Part shown: one piece after another, positions 1 to 9,150 of the stretch
How the letters are laid out: every line of letters begins with the position of its first letter
Position numbering within the stretch: position 1 is the first letter of the stretch
From: CAZBXE01 sp964496125
GTDB lineage: Bacteria; Chlamydiota; Chlamydiia; Chlamydiales; CAZBXE01
Direction of reading: 5' to 3'
Assembly (NCBI GenBank): GCA_964496125.1
Contig: CAZBXE010000002.1
Location: forward strand, 184,110-248,109
Length of the DNA: 64,000 nt
Translations under genes and position numbers: made by a program
Notes under the pieces: model-generated
Told to the model about the DNA's origin: nothing
The model's input: only the letters and a program-made list of their open reading frames with translations
Databases searched by the model: none

Positions 1-1616
1 TTCTTATCCGCAACACCAAGATACACTGCCTTTTTTCCTGCCTGGACGTACTGTTTCTCGGGAATATTCATAACTGTGTACGTACCGTCATCAAAAAGGA
101 GCAAGATCTTATCAAAGTTTGTGCACTCTAGCACCCTACCCTCTTGCACTTTAGTTCCTACAAAGCCTGTTGCAGGATCAAGTGCGACTTTTACTCTCTT
201 CGTCTGGATCTTTGTTTTAATAAGTTCACGGTCCACCTCTTCAATCGCATCTACCTTTGTTTTGCGAGGGAAAAGCTTCCCATACTTGTCCAAAAGATTT
301 TGGAGGTGATTAATCGTAAATTTCACCATGTCTTTTAGATCTTTTTCAACCTGTGCATGTTCCTCTTGCAAGCTCGTAATCTCTTCTTCATTCTTCTTCC
401 GGTCAAACCTGGAAATGCGCCTGATCGGTATTTGAAGTAGTTTCTCACGGTCCTCTTCTGTAGGAACTCGAAGGAGCATTTTATGATAGGGCTTTACGCT
501 TGTCGCAATCGTTTCATGAATCTTTTCCCAAGTTGCTACTTCCTCAATATGCTTGTAGAGCCTATTCTCAATAAAGATCTGCTCCAAGGTTTTTTGGAAA
601 ATCTTTTCCAAAAGACGATCGCGCTTGATCTCCAGTTCTTTTTGCAAATACCCTTTTAGAGTCGCCACGTGCAGCTCCAATACCTCTTCAACAGTAGGCT
701 CCCAGGGCAGATTATCTCGAATCACTACAATCTGTGAATGCGCTATAACCTCGCATTCTGTATACGCATACAGGGCTTCTACGGCCTCATTTGCATACTG
801 GCCCCTTGGCAAGGTGATCTCGATCTCCACTTTGCTTGCTGTATAGTCGTTGATCGCCTCAATCTTGATCTTTCCCTTCTTGGCTGCCTCGTCAATCGAT
901 CGGATCAAAGAATCGGTCGTCGTGCCATAGCAAATCTCTTTGATTACAATGGTCTTAGCATCTTTTATATCAATCTTCGCACGGAGTTTTACCTTCCCTT
1001 TACCATGATCATATTGGGAGGCATCCATAATGCCGCCTGTTGGAAAATCGGGAAGAACTTTATATTTTTTCCCTTCAAGAATGGCAATCTCAGCCTTTAA
1101 AAGTTCACAGAAATTGTGGGGCAAAATGTGCGTTGCCATCCCAACCGCAATTCCGTCAATCCCATGCATAAGAAGAATAGGAATTTTAGCCGGAAGAATA
1201 ATCGGCTCCTCGGCACGACCATCATAAGAGGGAATATAGGTCGTTAAATCAGGGTTAAACATCGTCTCTGTGGCAAGAGAAGAGAGCCTTGTCTCGATAT
1301 AACGAGCCGCTGCTGCTGGGTCACCTGTAAAGATATTACCAAAATTTCCTTGCCGGTCGAGCAGATATTCTTTATTAGCCATGTTTGTCAGAGCTTCGTA
1401 GATCGGAGCGTCGCCATGCGGGTGGTAGGCCATCGTCTGTCCCGCAACGTTTGCCACTTTATGGAGCTTGCCATCGTGAATTCTATAGAGAGTGTGCAAA
1501 ATCCGGCGCTGTACCGGCTTTAAGCCATCGAGGACGTGAGGTATCGCGCGGTCCCCTATCACATAGGAAGCGTACTTCACAAAGTATTGCTTCATTAACT
1601 CTTTTAAGTCTTCCAT
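1..1616 (-). CDS. parC: DNA topoisomerase IV subunit A (C-terminus cut by window edge)
   Basis: This is the cleavage/religation subunit of a second type II topoisomerase, which decatenates and relaxes DNA together with ParE. I translated the minus strand from the ATG at 1616: about 538 residues are visible before the window ends, so the 3' end is missing. The N-terminal winged-helix domain is clear, with GLKPVQRRIL at about 31-40, and the catalytic tyrosine is Y106 in the context AARYIETRL. A long coiled-coil-rich tower region follows. The start overlaps the end of parE by 13 nt, so the two are transcribed parE-parC and probably translationally coupled. In C. trachomatis, as I recall, the pair is annotated gyrA_2/gyrB_2 and also sits beside hemA. 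It could be named gyrA, but the pairing with a short B subunit favours topoisomerase IV. Confidence 0.93.
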   Translation of the reverse strand, partial: MEDLKELMKQYFVKYASYVIGDRAIPHVLDGLKPVQRRILHTLYRIHDGKLHKVANVAGQTMAYHPHGDAPIYEALTNMANKEYLLDRQGNFGNIFTGDPAAAARYIETRLSSLATETMFNPDLTTYIPSYDGRAEEPIILPAKIPILLMHGIDGIAVGMATHILPHNFCELLKAEIAILEGKKYKVLPDFPTGGIMDASQYDHGKGKVKLRAKIDIKDAKTIVIKEICYGTTTDSLIRSIDEAAKKGKIKIEAINDYTASKVEIEITLPRGQYANEAVEALYAYTECEVIAHSQIVVIRDNLPWEPTVEEVLELHVATLKGYLQKELEIKRDRLLEKIFQKTLEQIFIENRLYKHIEEVATWEKIHETIATSVKPYHKMLLRVPTEEDREKLLQIPIRRISRFDRKKNEEEITSLQEEHAQVEKDLKDMVKFTINHLQNLLDKYGKLFPRKTKVDAIEEVDRELIKTKIQTKRVKVALDPATGFVGTKVQEGRVLECTNFDKILLLFDDGTYTVMNIPEKQYVQAGKKAVYLGVADK

Positions 1617-3448
1617 CGGCTAAGTTCTGCTCTCTCTTGCTCTTCCGTTTCCAAGTTCTTCATGATAAAATCTTTACGTTCTGGTGTATTGCGACCCATG
1701 TAAAACTCAAGAGTTTGTTTTACCTCAGAGAGTGTGCCAATATGCACTCTTGTAACCCTCATATCTTTATCGATAAACTGCTTAAATTCATGCGCTGAAA
1801 TCTCTCCCAGCCCTTTGAAACGGGTGATCTCGATTCCCTTGCCTTTAAGCGAGGAGATAGCACTATCCCGTTCTGCTTCAGAATAGCAATAGAGAGTCTT
1901 TTCTTTGTTACGCACCTTAAAAAGAGGTGTTTCCAAAATGTAGAGGTGTCCATTCACAACAAGACTTTCAAAGTAGGTAAGAAAAAATGTGATCAGCAGA
2001 TTTCGAATGTGCATCCCATCTACATCGGCATCGGTTGCAAGGATGACCTTATCGTAGCGAAGGTTTGCAATATCATCTTCAATATTAAGAGCGCTCATGA
2101 GGTTGAACATCTCTTCATTCTTGTAGAGCTGGTCTAGCTTTTGCCCATGGACGTTAAGAGGCTTTCCTCTTAAGGAAAACACAGCCTGCGTCAAAGGATC
2201 TCTAGACGATACAATCGAGGCGCTTGCAGAAAGTCCTTCTGTAATGAAAATCATTGTATGATCAGCGTATTTCGACCCGTCTCCAAAATGGTGCTTTGAA
2301 TCGCGAAGTTTGGGGATTTTAAACGAGATCTTTTTCTGCTTCTCTTTGGCCTCTTTTTTAACAGCTGCAAGCTCCTTACGTAGCTTTTCATTAAATGCTG
2401 TTCTTTCAATCAGCCGATTGGCAGCTTCAGGGTTTTTAAGCAGTAGATTGTGAGTTGCTTCCTTGATCTCTTGTACCCACGCGCCCCTTTGGTCTGTGTT
2501 TCCAAGCTTATTTTTTGTTTGGGATTCAAAAATAGGGTCTTGCACTTTCACTAAAATCGTGCCCACAATTCCTTCACGAACGTCAATTCCTTGAAAGTTT
2601 TTCTTTGCAAATTCGTTAACCCCCTTCAGTATGCCCTCACGGAAGGCAGAAAGGTGCGTTCCTCCATCCGCTGTATGCTGCCCGTTGACAAAGGAAAAGT
2701 AATTCTCCCCATAATTTTGGGTATGTAAGAAAGCAAATTCTACATGCTTGCCACGATAATGGAGCGGTTCATACAGACGATCTACCTCTGCGACTTCAGA
2801 ATTTAATAGATCCAAAAGGCCCCGTTTTGATTCAATCACCTGGCCGTTGTAGATAATCTGCAGACCTACGTTTAAGTAGGCATAGTGCAAAAGACGCTTT
2901 TGGACATATTCATCTTCGTAGCGATATTTCTTAAAAATATCGGGGTCAGGAATAAATTCAACAAAGGTTCCATCCTTCTCCTTTGTTTTTCCCTTCTTCT
3001 CATCGACCTTCTTGCCTTTAGAAAAAACAGCTTCAAAATACTCACTATCACGATGGGAACGCACGAGGAAATGGTCCGAAAGAGCGTTGACTGCCTTTGT
3101 GCCCACGCCGTTTAGACCCACAGAAAACTGAAAGACGTCTGTATTGTATTTAGCTCCCGTGTTGATCCGGCTCACGCAATCGATGACCTTACCAAGAGGT
3201 ATCCCTCTGCCGTAATCACGCACTGATACTTTGCCCGTAGCTCGATCGATTGTTACCTCGATTTTTTGGCCGTGATTCATGATGAACTCATCCACGCCAT
3301 TATCGATCACCTCTTTGAGCATAACGTAAATCCCGTCGTCAGAATGGGACCCATCGCCAAGGCGTCCGATATACATACCAGATCTCAGGCGAATATGCTC
3401 AAGCGCGTCTAACGTTTGGACTGTCGACTCATCGTATTTTTTTGCCAT
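1604..3448 (-). CDS. parE: DNA topoisomerase IV subunit B
   Basis: ATPase subunit of topoisomerase IV, 614 residues, the short form without the extra insert seen in many GyrB proteins. GHKL ATPase motifs are visible: E46/N50 in the first helix, DYGRGIP at 78-84 and GLNGVGTKAV at 111-120. The QTKNKL loop lies at 310-315. The TOPRIM domain has TEGLSA at 403-408 and the metal-binding DADVDG at 473-478. The gene is first in a parE-parC operon, its stop overlapping the parC start. It is transcribed divergently from pseB across about 167 bp (3449-3615), which must hold the promoters of both, although I see no unambiguous -35/-10 pair there. Confidence 0.95.
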   Translation of the reverse strand: MAKKYDESTVQTLDALEHIRLRSGMYIGRLGDGSHSDDGIYVMLKEVIDNGVDEFIMNHGQKIEVTIDRATGKVSVRDYGRGIPLGKVIDCVSRINTGAKYNTDVFQFSVGLNGVGTKAVNALSDHFLVRSHRDSEYFEAVFSKGKKVDEKKGKTKEKDGTFVEFIPDPDIFKKYRYEDEYVQKRLLHYAYLNVGLQIIYNGQVIESKRGLLDLLNSEVAEVDRLYEPLHYRGKHVEFAFLHTQNYGENYFSFVNGQHTADGGTHLSAFREGILKGVNEFAKKNFQGIDVREGIVGTILVKVQDPIFESQTKNKLGNTDQRGAWVQEIKEATHNLLLKNPEAANRLIERTAFNEKLRKELAAVKKEAKEKQKKISFKIPKLRDSKHHFGDGSKYADHTMIFITEGLSASASIVSSRDPLTQAVFSLRGKPLNVHGQKLDQLYKNEEMFNLMSALNIEDDIANLRYDKVILATDADVDGMHIRNLLITFFLTYFESLVVNGHLYILETPLFKVRNKEKTLYCYSEAERDSAISSLKGKGIEITRFKGLGEISAHEFKQFIDKDMRVTRVHIGTLSEVKQTLEFYMGRNTPERKDFIMKNLETEEQERAELSRWKT

Positions 3449-3615
3449 ATCTAAGCTTCTATTGGAAAAACCGCAGTGTACCCCATCAACCTATATTTTG
3501 CAAACCTAGAAAATCAAGATTAAAACACATTTATTTAACGCTTAGAAACTTACAAAAATCCACTTCAGCTTTGAATTTTAAAGATGAAAAAGCTAGGGTA
3601 AAAAAAAGGACGGGT

Positions 3616-4626
3616 ATGAGCATTTATTCACACTTTGAAGACAAAAGCGTCTTGATTACAGGAGGCACGGGCAGCTTTGGAAGAGCTCTTGCTAAACGTC
3701 TTTTATCCTTAAATATTTGTCGTAAGGTTATCATTTTTAGCCGCGATGAGTGGAAGCAGTGGGAGATGCGAGAACAAAACCCGCTCTTCCAACACCCAAG
3801 TGCTCGCTACTTTCTCGGCGACATCCGAGATGCAGAAAGACTCGCAAGGGCCTTCCATGAAGTAGACATCGTCATCCATGCCGCCGCCTTGAAGCAAGTA
3901 ATTACGGCTGAATACAACCCCTCTGAATTCATCAAGACAAATATCATCGGAGGAATGAATGTCGTCCAAGCAGCCATCGATGCAGGTGTAAAACACCTCA
4001 TCGCCCTTTCTACCGATAAGGCTGTCAACCCTATTAACCTTTATGGGGCCACAAAACTCTGCTCTGATAAGCTCTTTGTGGCTGGAAATTCGTATGTAGG
4101 TGGAAAAGGCTACCCTAAAATCTCTGTTGTACGCTACGGCAACGTCATGGGAAGCCGCGGAAGTGTCCTCTCACATTGGCAGCAACTGATTGAAAACGGA
4201 GCCAAACAAATCCCTATTACCGATACAAGGATGACAAGGTTTTGGATCACCATTCCAGAAGCTGTGGATTTTGTCCTCAAAAGCGTGACCCTGCAAAATG
4301 GGTGGGAGATTTTTGTAGCAAAATGCCCAAGCATTAACATCATAGACCTTGCGGACGCCCTTGCGCCTGATCTTCCTAAGAAGATTACGGGCATTCGAGA
4401 AGGAGAAAAGCTGCATGAGATGATGATCTCCCATGACGACGCCCGCCACACGCTCGACTTCAATACCCACTACACAATCTTCACAGATCATGAGTTCAAG
4501 AAGCTCTCTGCGTCAGAAAAAAAAGGGAAAACAGTACCTGAAGAATTCCTCTACACTTCCAACACAAACGATCAGTGGCTTTCTAAAGCAGATCTTAAAG
4601 ATCTCATCAAAACCGAATTCAAATAA
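3616..4626 (+). CDS. pseB: UDP-N-acetylglucosamine 4,6-dehydratase (inverting), PseB-like
   Basis: PseB-type extended SDR enzyme converting UDP-GlcNAc to a 4-keto-6-deoxy-L-sugar, the first step towards pseudaminic acid and related sugars. 336 residues. The Rossmann motif TGGTGSFG is at 15-22, followed by the family-typical ALKQV (K93) and TDKA (K135). The YxxxK pair is Y143/K147. I chose ATG 3616, preceded by an AAAAGGA ribosome-binding site at 3604-3610; the open frame extends back to 3442 but that part looks non-coding. The gene stands alone between parE (divergent) and hemA. No other pse gene is nearby, but a Maf-type transferase, the usual final user of pseudaminic acid, lies at 20861-22615. 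A CapD/FlaA1-like sugar dehydratase of other specificity is possible. Confidence 0.88.
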   Translation: MSIYSHFEDKSVLITGGTGSFGRALAKRLLSLNICRKVIIFSRDEWKQWEMREQNPLFQHPSARYFLGDIRDAERLARAFHEVDIVIHAAALKQVITAEYNPSEFIKTNIIGGMNVVQAAIDAGVKHLIALSTDKAVNPINLYGATKLCSDKLFVAGNSYVGGKGYPKISVVRYGNVMGSRGSVLSHWQQLIENGAKQIPITDTRMTRFWITIPEAVDFVLKSVTLQNGWEIFVAKCPSINIIDLADALAPDLPKKITGIREGEKLHEMMISHDDARHTLDFNTHYTIFTDHEFKKLSASEKKGKTVPEEFLYTSNTNDQWLSKADLKDLIKTEFK

Positions 4627-4720
4627 CCCCCCTTGTCCAACCTGGTTTCGGATGCATGGAAAAGGTTGGCTTTAAATGTTTTTTTTTCTATAACCTCTAC
4701 TTAACAAAAGAGGTTCTAGT

Positions 4721-5725
4721 ATGCGTGTAGGGCTGATTGGCATCAACCACAAGATAGCTGATTTAAGAGTGCGAGAAGCGCTGGCCAAGGCATGTCAACG
4801 AAGATTTAGTCCGGAAAGAGCTTTGCATATCAATATAAGCTTTGTTCTCTTATCCACCTGCAACCGCACAGAAATCTACTTCTGCTCCGAAGATCTTGCA
4901 GAAACTCACTCCTATATCCTCGGTATCCTTAAACAAGAAATCTCTTTTCCTTTCGAACACCTTCTCTATTCCTACTTCCAACTCGAATGCTTTCTCCATC
5001 TTGCAAAAGTCACAACAGGCCTTGACAGCGCCATCTTGATTGAAACAGAAATCCAAGGGCAAGTCAGAACCGCCTACGAACATGCCTGCCACTACAATTC
5101 CCTTTCTAAGGAACTGCATTTTCTCTTTCAAAAATCGCTCAAAGTGGGTAAGGATGTCCGCTCGCTCTTGCCCTTCGAACGCGGGATGCCTGGCTTAGAA
5201 GATGCCCTCTTCCAAATTGGATCAGGGATATTCTCTGACTTTTTGAACGCCCATATTCTCTTTGTTGGAGCTTCTCTGATTAACCTAAAAATCCTCAAGT
5301 TTTTCCAACAAAAAAAAGTAGGCAATCTCTCACTCTGCAATCGGACCCCCATCCAGCCAGAGGGAATCCTACACAATCTAAATTGGCATGATCTTAAAAA
5401 CTGGCCTCAATTTGAGATGATCATTTTTGCTACAAAGAGTCCAAGTTATCTTATCAAACCTGAAGATCTGCAAGTTCCCCTTTCCAAAAAATGCCTTCTG
5501 ATTGATCTCTCTGTCCCCAGAAACGTCGACCCCAGACTTGCAAAAATGCAAGAGATCGTTCTCTTAAACATCGACCAAATCAATTCTCACCTCAAGGTCC
5601 GCAAGCAAAAGCTTACGCATCTCCTTAGTGCAGCAGATGAAAAGATCACCCAAGAAGTGGAGCTGCAGCTTCAGCTTTTCCATGAAAGGGAAAGAAGGAG
5701 CCGTGAGTACGCCCTCGCAAATTAA
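4721..5725 (+). CDS. hemA: Glutamyl-tRNA reductase
   Basis: Reduces glutamyl-tRNA(Glu) to glutamate-1-semialdehyde, the committed step of C5 tetrapyrrole synthesis. 334 residues against about 420 in E. coli; a short HemA is, as I recall, usual for chlamydiae. The N-terminal catalytic domain carries the STCNRTEIY signature with the active-site C47. A Rossmann-like NADPH domain follows (around 165-270), with the conserved LIDLSVPRNVDP near 267-278. The helical dimerisation domain is strongly reduced. The gene stands alone downstream of pseB, and its position after parE/parC matches C. trachomatis. With hemG (53299-54618) it is one of two haem-pathway genes here. Confidence 0.93.
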   Translation: MRVGLIGINHKIADLRVREALAKACQRRFSPERALHINISFVLLSTCNRTEIYFCSEDLAETHSYILGILKQEISFPFEHLLYSYFQLECFLHLAKVTTGLDSAILIETEIQGQVRTAYEHACHYNSLSKELHFLFQKSLKVGKDVRSLLPFERGMPGLEDALFQIGSGIFSDFLNAHILFVGASLINLKILKFFQQKKVGNLSLCNRTPIQPEGILHNLNWHDLKNWPQFEMIIFATKSPSYLIKPEDLQVPLSKKCLLIDLSVPRNVDPRLAKMQEIVLLNIDQINSHLKVRKQKLTHLLSAADEKITQEVELQLQLFHERERRSREYALAN

Positions 5726-5774
5726 AGCCTTTTGTGCTACAGTTGGACCCTCAACTTTTTAGGATATCAACTCT

Positions 5775-6848
5775 ATGGCTATTCCTTGTATCCCCTTTGT
5801 CCAATATCTCAACAACCTCAGAAAGAACTGTCACAGCGATGGCATCGCTATTGAAACTGTCTATCCACCAAAGCCCGAGCCTTGGCTTATTCAAAAAATA
5901 TTTTCCCTTGCTTTCGCTACTCTACAAGGAACTGTTTTAAGAGACCCTCTTGAGACTCCCCTCTTCGAAATAGGGACCATAACAAGCAAAAAAGCCTGGT
6001 TTCAGCATAAACTTCTTACCCCACCCTGCCTTGTCACAAATGGCGTGGCTATTGTCGTCTGCTCTGCTGCCATGACAACAGCTGCTTTGCTCGCCACCGC
6101 AAAAGTGGCCGTCTATGTAGTCACACTCGGGTTTCGCATCGAACACCCCACTGGTTTCTACCGCTCCGGCCAATGGTGCCTTGGTTCAATCGTAGATATT
6201 ATCCGAAACATCTGGGAAGTAGGCCATGATGGTTTTTGGCTTACGCTTAATACGAGCAAAATGCTTGGCTTCGACGGTGCTGTGAATAGACTTCTTGGAG
6301 CTTATGTTGAGGTCATCTCACCTGAGAATGCAGGCAATGACCTCGAAGGCTCAGGTGAACTCACAGAAGAAGAGATTTGGAATTCTCGCGCCCGCTGCTT
6401 TCCCCTTTTTAATGAGGTAAACAACTTCCGCTTCCATTGTTTCCAAGTGAACAGTCCTGACACCACTCCAAAACCTACTTTCATAAGTTCTATTGGAAAC
6501 TGGACCGCACACAAGGCGCTTGCGCTCCCTTGCGTGATCGGCAACCTTGTTGGGGTAACACTTGCTACGGGAGGAATGACGATAGGCTGCGCCCTCGTTG
6601 CCCTTAAAGTTGCCGCTTTCGTCGTTTGTGAAAATTGGAAATTTACGTTTTCTACTGGTTTTGTTAGATCGGGTAGGGCGCTAATAGGTCATGCCAACGA
6701 TGTTGTCAGCATTGTAGGAGAAGTCTCTTACGACGCAGTCCGCATTATCTGGAGCGCAGGCGAGCGACTCCATATTACAACGCTATTTAAGTCAACTGTA
6801 AGGGCTGTTACAACAGTGGGCAGCTACTTTTTCGAATCTCTCCGCTAG
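5775..6848 (+). CDS. Hypothetical membrane protein with an internally duplicated domain
   Basis: 357 residues, family not recognised. It consists of two homologous halves. Each has an HK(L/A)L..PC start, a long Gly/Ala/Val-rich hydrophobic segment, then a soluble stretch containing (H/S)TGF.RSG and an amphipathic segment ending in EV..D. The halves cover roughly residues 78-160 and 242-325 and are joined by an acidic linker (about 175-215). The long paired hydrophobic segments resemble the bilobed hydrophobic regions of chlamydial inclusion-membrane proteins, but that is only a shape comparison. ATG 5775 is preceded by TAGGA at a suitable distance. The gene follows hemA by 49 bp on the same strand and converges on asnS. 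Confidence 0.75.
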   Translation: MAIPCIPFVQYLNNLRKNCHSDGIAIETVYPPKPEPWLIQKIFSLAFATLQGTVLRDPLETPLFEIGTITSKKAWFQHKLLTPPCLVTNGVAIVVCSAAMTTAALLATAKVAVYVVTLGFRIEHPTGFYRSGQWCLGSIVDIIRNIWEVGHDGFWLTLNTSKMLGFDGAVNRLLGAYVEVISPENAGNDLEGSGELTEEEIWNSRARCFPLFNEVNNFRFHCFQVNSPDTTPKPTFISSIGNWTAHKALALPCVIGNLVGVTLATGGMTIGCALVALKVAAFVVCENWKFTFSTGFVRSGRALIGHANDVVSIVGEVSYDAVRIIWSAGERLHITTLFKSTVRAVTTVGSYFFESLR

Positions 6849-6870
6849 AAAACAGAACAACTATGGCCCC

Positions 6871-8268
6871 TTAGAAGTCAGCGTGGCCAGGTGTGCGTGG
6901 GAAAGGAATCACATCTCGTATATTTTCCATGCCCGTTGCAAACTGCACAAGCCTCTCAAACCCAGCCCCAAATCCGGCGTGAGGAACAGAGCCATACTTA
7001 CGCAATTCCAAATACCACCAGTAATTTTCCTTAGGAAGATTCCACCTCTTGAGCGCCTCTTCAAGATGGCCCATTCTCTCTTCCCTCTGGCTCCCCCCAA
7101 TGATCTCTCCTACCTTAGGCACAAGAACATCCATGGCTGCGACAGTTTTCCCATCATCGTTAGCACGCATGTAAAACGCCTTGATCTCCCTCGGATAGTC
7201 GGTGATGATCGTAGGCTTCCCAAAGAACTCCTCTGCAAGGTAGCGTTCATGCTCGGTTTGCAGATCCATCCCCCACTTCACAGGATACTCAAACTGTTGT
7301 CCCGATTTTTCTAGTATACGGATGGCATAGGAATAGGTTGCCCTTTCAAAGGGCGTGTTAACTACATGTTCAATCCGTGATAGTAAATCTTTGGCAATGT
7401 ATTTATCAAAAAAGCGCATATCTTCGTCGCACTGTGTGAGTACATAGGAAAGAACATACTTGAGATACGCCTCCGCTAAGTCCATATCATCCTTAAGATC
7501 GGCAAAAGCCATCTCTGGCTCAATCATCCAAAACTCAGCTAAATGCCTTTTTGTATTTGAGTTCTCTGCTCGGAAGGTGGGACCAAAGGTGTAAATATCG
7601 GACATCGCACAAGCATAAATCTCCCCGTTTAATTGCCCCGACACTGTAAGGTAGGTTGGTTTCTCAAAGAAATCTTTCGTATTATCAACCTTTCCGTCTT
7701 TACCTTTCGGTGGGTTATTCACATCCAATGTTGTCACACGAAACATCTCTCCAGCCCCTTCACAATCTGAGGCTGTAAGTATCGGAGTATGAATATAAAG
7801 AAAATCTCTTTCTTGGAAAAACTTATGCGTAGCTGTAGCGAGTGCATTTCGCACCCTTGTCACTGCTCCTAGCGTATTTGTACGCGGTCTTAGGTGCCCA
7901 ATGGTACGCAAAAACTCAAAGGTATGCCTTTTTTTCTGCAATGGATATTCTTCCGGATCACACTTACCGATGATAGAAAATTCTAGCGCATGAAGTTCGA
8001 TGCTTTGATTTTTTCCTGGGCTCTCCACAAGAGTACCGGTAACGGAAACAGACACACCTGTTGTAAGGAGGGTAATCAATGTATTGTAATTGGGAAAGCT
8101 GGCATTTAAAAGAACTTGAAGATTGGAAAGAGTCGTTCCATCATTGACTTCCACAAAACAAAACGTCTTTTGCTCTCGCACTGTTTTAACCCATCCCTTC
8201 ACCGTGACGGTTTGGCCAATCGCAAGGGGGGATCTCATCTCTTTTAATAGCTTTATCTTTACTCTCAT
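6871..8268 (-). CDS. asnS: Asparaginyl-tRNA synthetase
   Basis: Class IIb aminoacyl-tRNA synthetase charging tRNA(Asn), 465 residues, the normal length. The N-terminal OB-fold anticodon-binding domain covers about 1-100. The catalytic core shows motif 2 around FRAENSNTKRHLAEFW and motif 3 in GFGAGFERLVQFATGM near the C-terminus. The asparagine-type EPEMAF and the GGSQREER loop separate it from AspRS. Its start overlaps the stop of nfo by 4 nt (ATGA type), so the two form an nfo-asnS operon with likely translational coupling. It converges with the duplicated-domain membrane protein. Confidence 0.96.
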   Translation of the reverse strand: MRVKIKLLKEMRSPLAIGQTVTVKGWVKTVREQKTFCFVEVNDGTTLSNLQVLLNASFPNYNTLITLLTTGVSVSVTGTLVESPGKNQSIELHALEFSIIGKCDPEEYPLQKKRHTFEFLRTIGHLRPRTNTLGAVTRVRNALATATHKFFQERDFLYIHTPILTASDCEGAGEMFRVTTLDVNNPPKGKDGKVDNTKDFFEKPTYLTVSGQLNGEIYACAMSDIYTFGPTFRAENSNTKRHLAEFWMIEPEMAFADLKDDMDLAEAYLKYVLSYVLTQCDEDMRFFDKYIAKDLLSRIEHVVNTPFERATYSYAIRILEKSGQQFEYPVKWGMDLQTEHERYLAEEFFGKPTIITDYPREIKAFYMRANDDGKTVAAMDVLVPKVGEIIGGSQREERMGHLEEALKRWNLPKENYWWYLELRKYGSVPHAGFGAGFERLVQFATGMENIRDVIPFPRTPGHADF

Positions 8269-9125
8269 ACAACCAAACTTCGTAATAGTTTTATTTCTTT
8301 TTCCCAGAGTGGCGGTCCCCCAGGCGTCTCCAAATACTTGGGAAGGTGTTTTGTCCGCTTATCATTCATTAAGAATTTAAAGCAGTCAAGCCCGATCTTT
8401 CCCTCTCCTATGGCCTCATGGCGGTCCACGCGGGAGCCTAAATCCTTCATGGAATCATTCAAGTGAAAGGCATAAAGATGCTTTAAACCTATCAAGGAAT
8501 CAAATTCTTTTAGTGTCTTATCCCAGACGCTCTCTGTGCGGATATCATAGCCTGCCACAAAAATATGACAAGTATCAATGCAAACACCAATCGGTATGCG
8601 CCCTTTAACCTTATCCACAATATGAGCAAGCTGCTCAAACTTGCATCCCACAGCTGATCCTTGGCCTGCAGTTGTTTCTAAAAGAAGACGCGTTTTCCCC
8701 TCTGCTGCAAGATCTTCGAGCTCAAGGAGACTGTCTACAATCGTATCCAAGCAGTCCTGGACAGGACTATCTAGTGCCGATCCGGGATGGAAGTTAAGAA
8801 AGGCAATATTAAGAGCATGACACCTTTTTAACTCCTCTTTAAATGCCTTTCTGCTCTTCTCAAGTCCCTCAGGATTCGGCGACCCTAAATTGATCAGATA
8901 ACTGTCGTGGCTCATGACTTGCTTCAAGCCTGTTTTTTCGACCGTCTCAAACCATAGGACAATATCCTCTTTGGCAAGAGGCTTTCCCTCCCACCTCTTT
9001 TGATTGGCAGTAAAAAGCTGAATCGTGGTGGCGCCAATCTCCTTGCCTTCTAAAAGGGCGTTATAGGCACCGCCTGCAGCAGACGTGTGTGCACCCAGCA
9101 AGATTTCATGTGACTGAGAAGACAT
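8265..9125 (-). CDS. nfo: Deoxyribonuclease IV (AP endonuclease IV)
   Basis: Zinc-dependent AP endonuclease that cuts 5' of abasic sites in base-excision repair. 286 residues, the usual length of the Nfo TIM-barrel family. Family motifs are visible in order: LGAHTSAAGG at the N-terminus, HDSYLINLG, GVCIDTCH with its metal ligands, HLNDSM.. and DRHEAIGEGKIG. It is the first gene of an nfo-asnS operon. It starts 25 bp downstream of the stop of the GAF/adaptor gene on the same strand, so read-through from the export cluster is possible. In C. trachomatis nfo lies beside mviN and rs4, and here those genes are within 10 kb. Confidence 0.96.
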   Translation of the reverse strand: MSSQSHEILLGAHTSAAGGAYNALLEGKEIGATTIQLFTANQKRWEGKPLAKEDIVLWFETVEKTGLKQVMSHDSYLINLGSPNPEGLEKSRKAFKEELKRCHALNIAFLNFHPGSALDSPVQDCLDTIVDSLLELEDLAAEGKTRLLLETTAGQGSAVGCKFEQLAHIVDKVKGRIPIGVCIDTCHIFVAGYDIRTESVWDKTLKEFDSLIGLKHLYAFHLNDSMKDLGSRVDRHEAIGEGKIGLDCFKFLMNDKRTKHLPKYLETPGGPPLWEKEIKLLRSLVV

Positions 9126-9150
9126 GATAGAATTGTAGCAGGAGAGGGAA

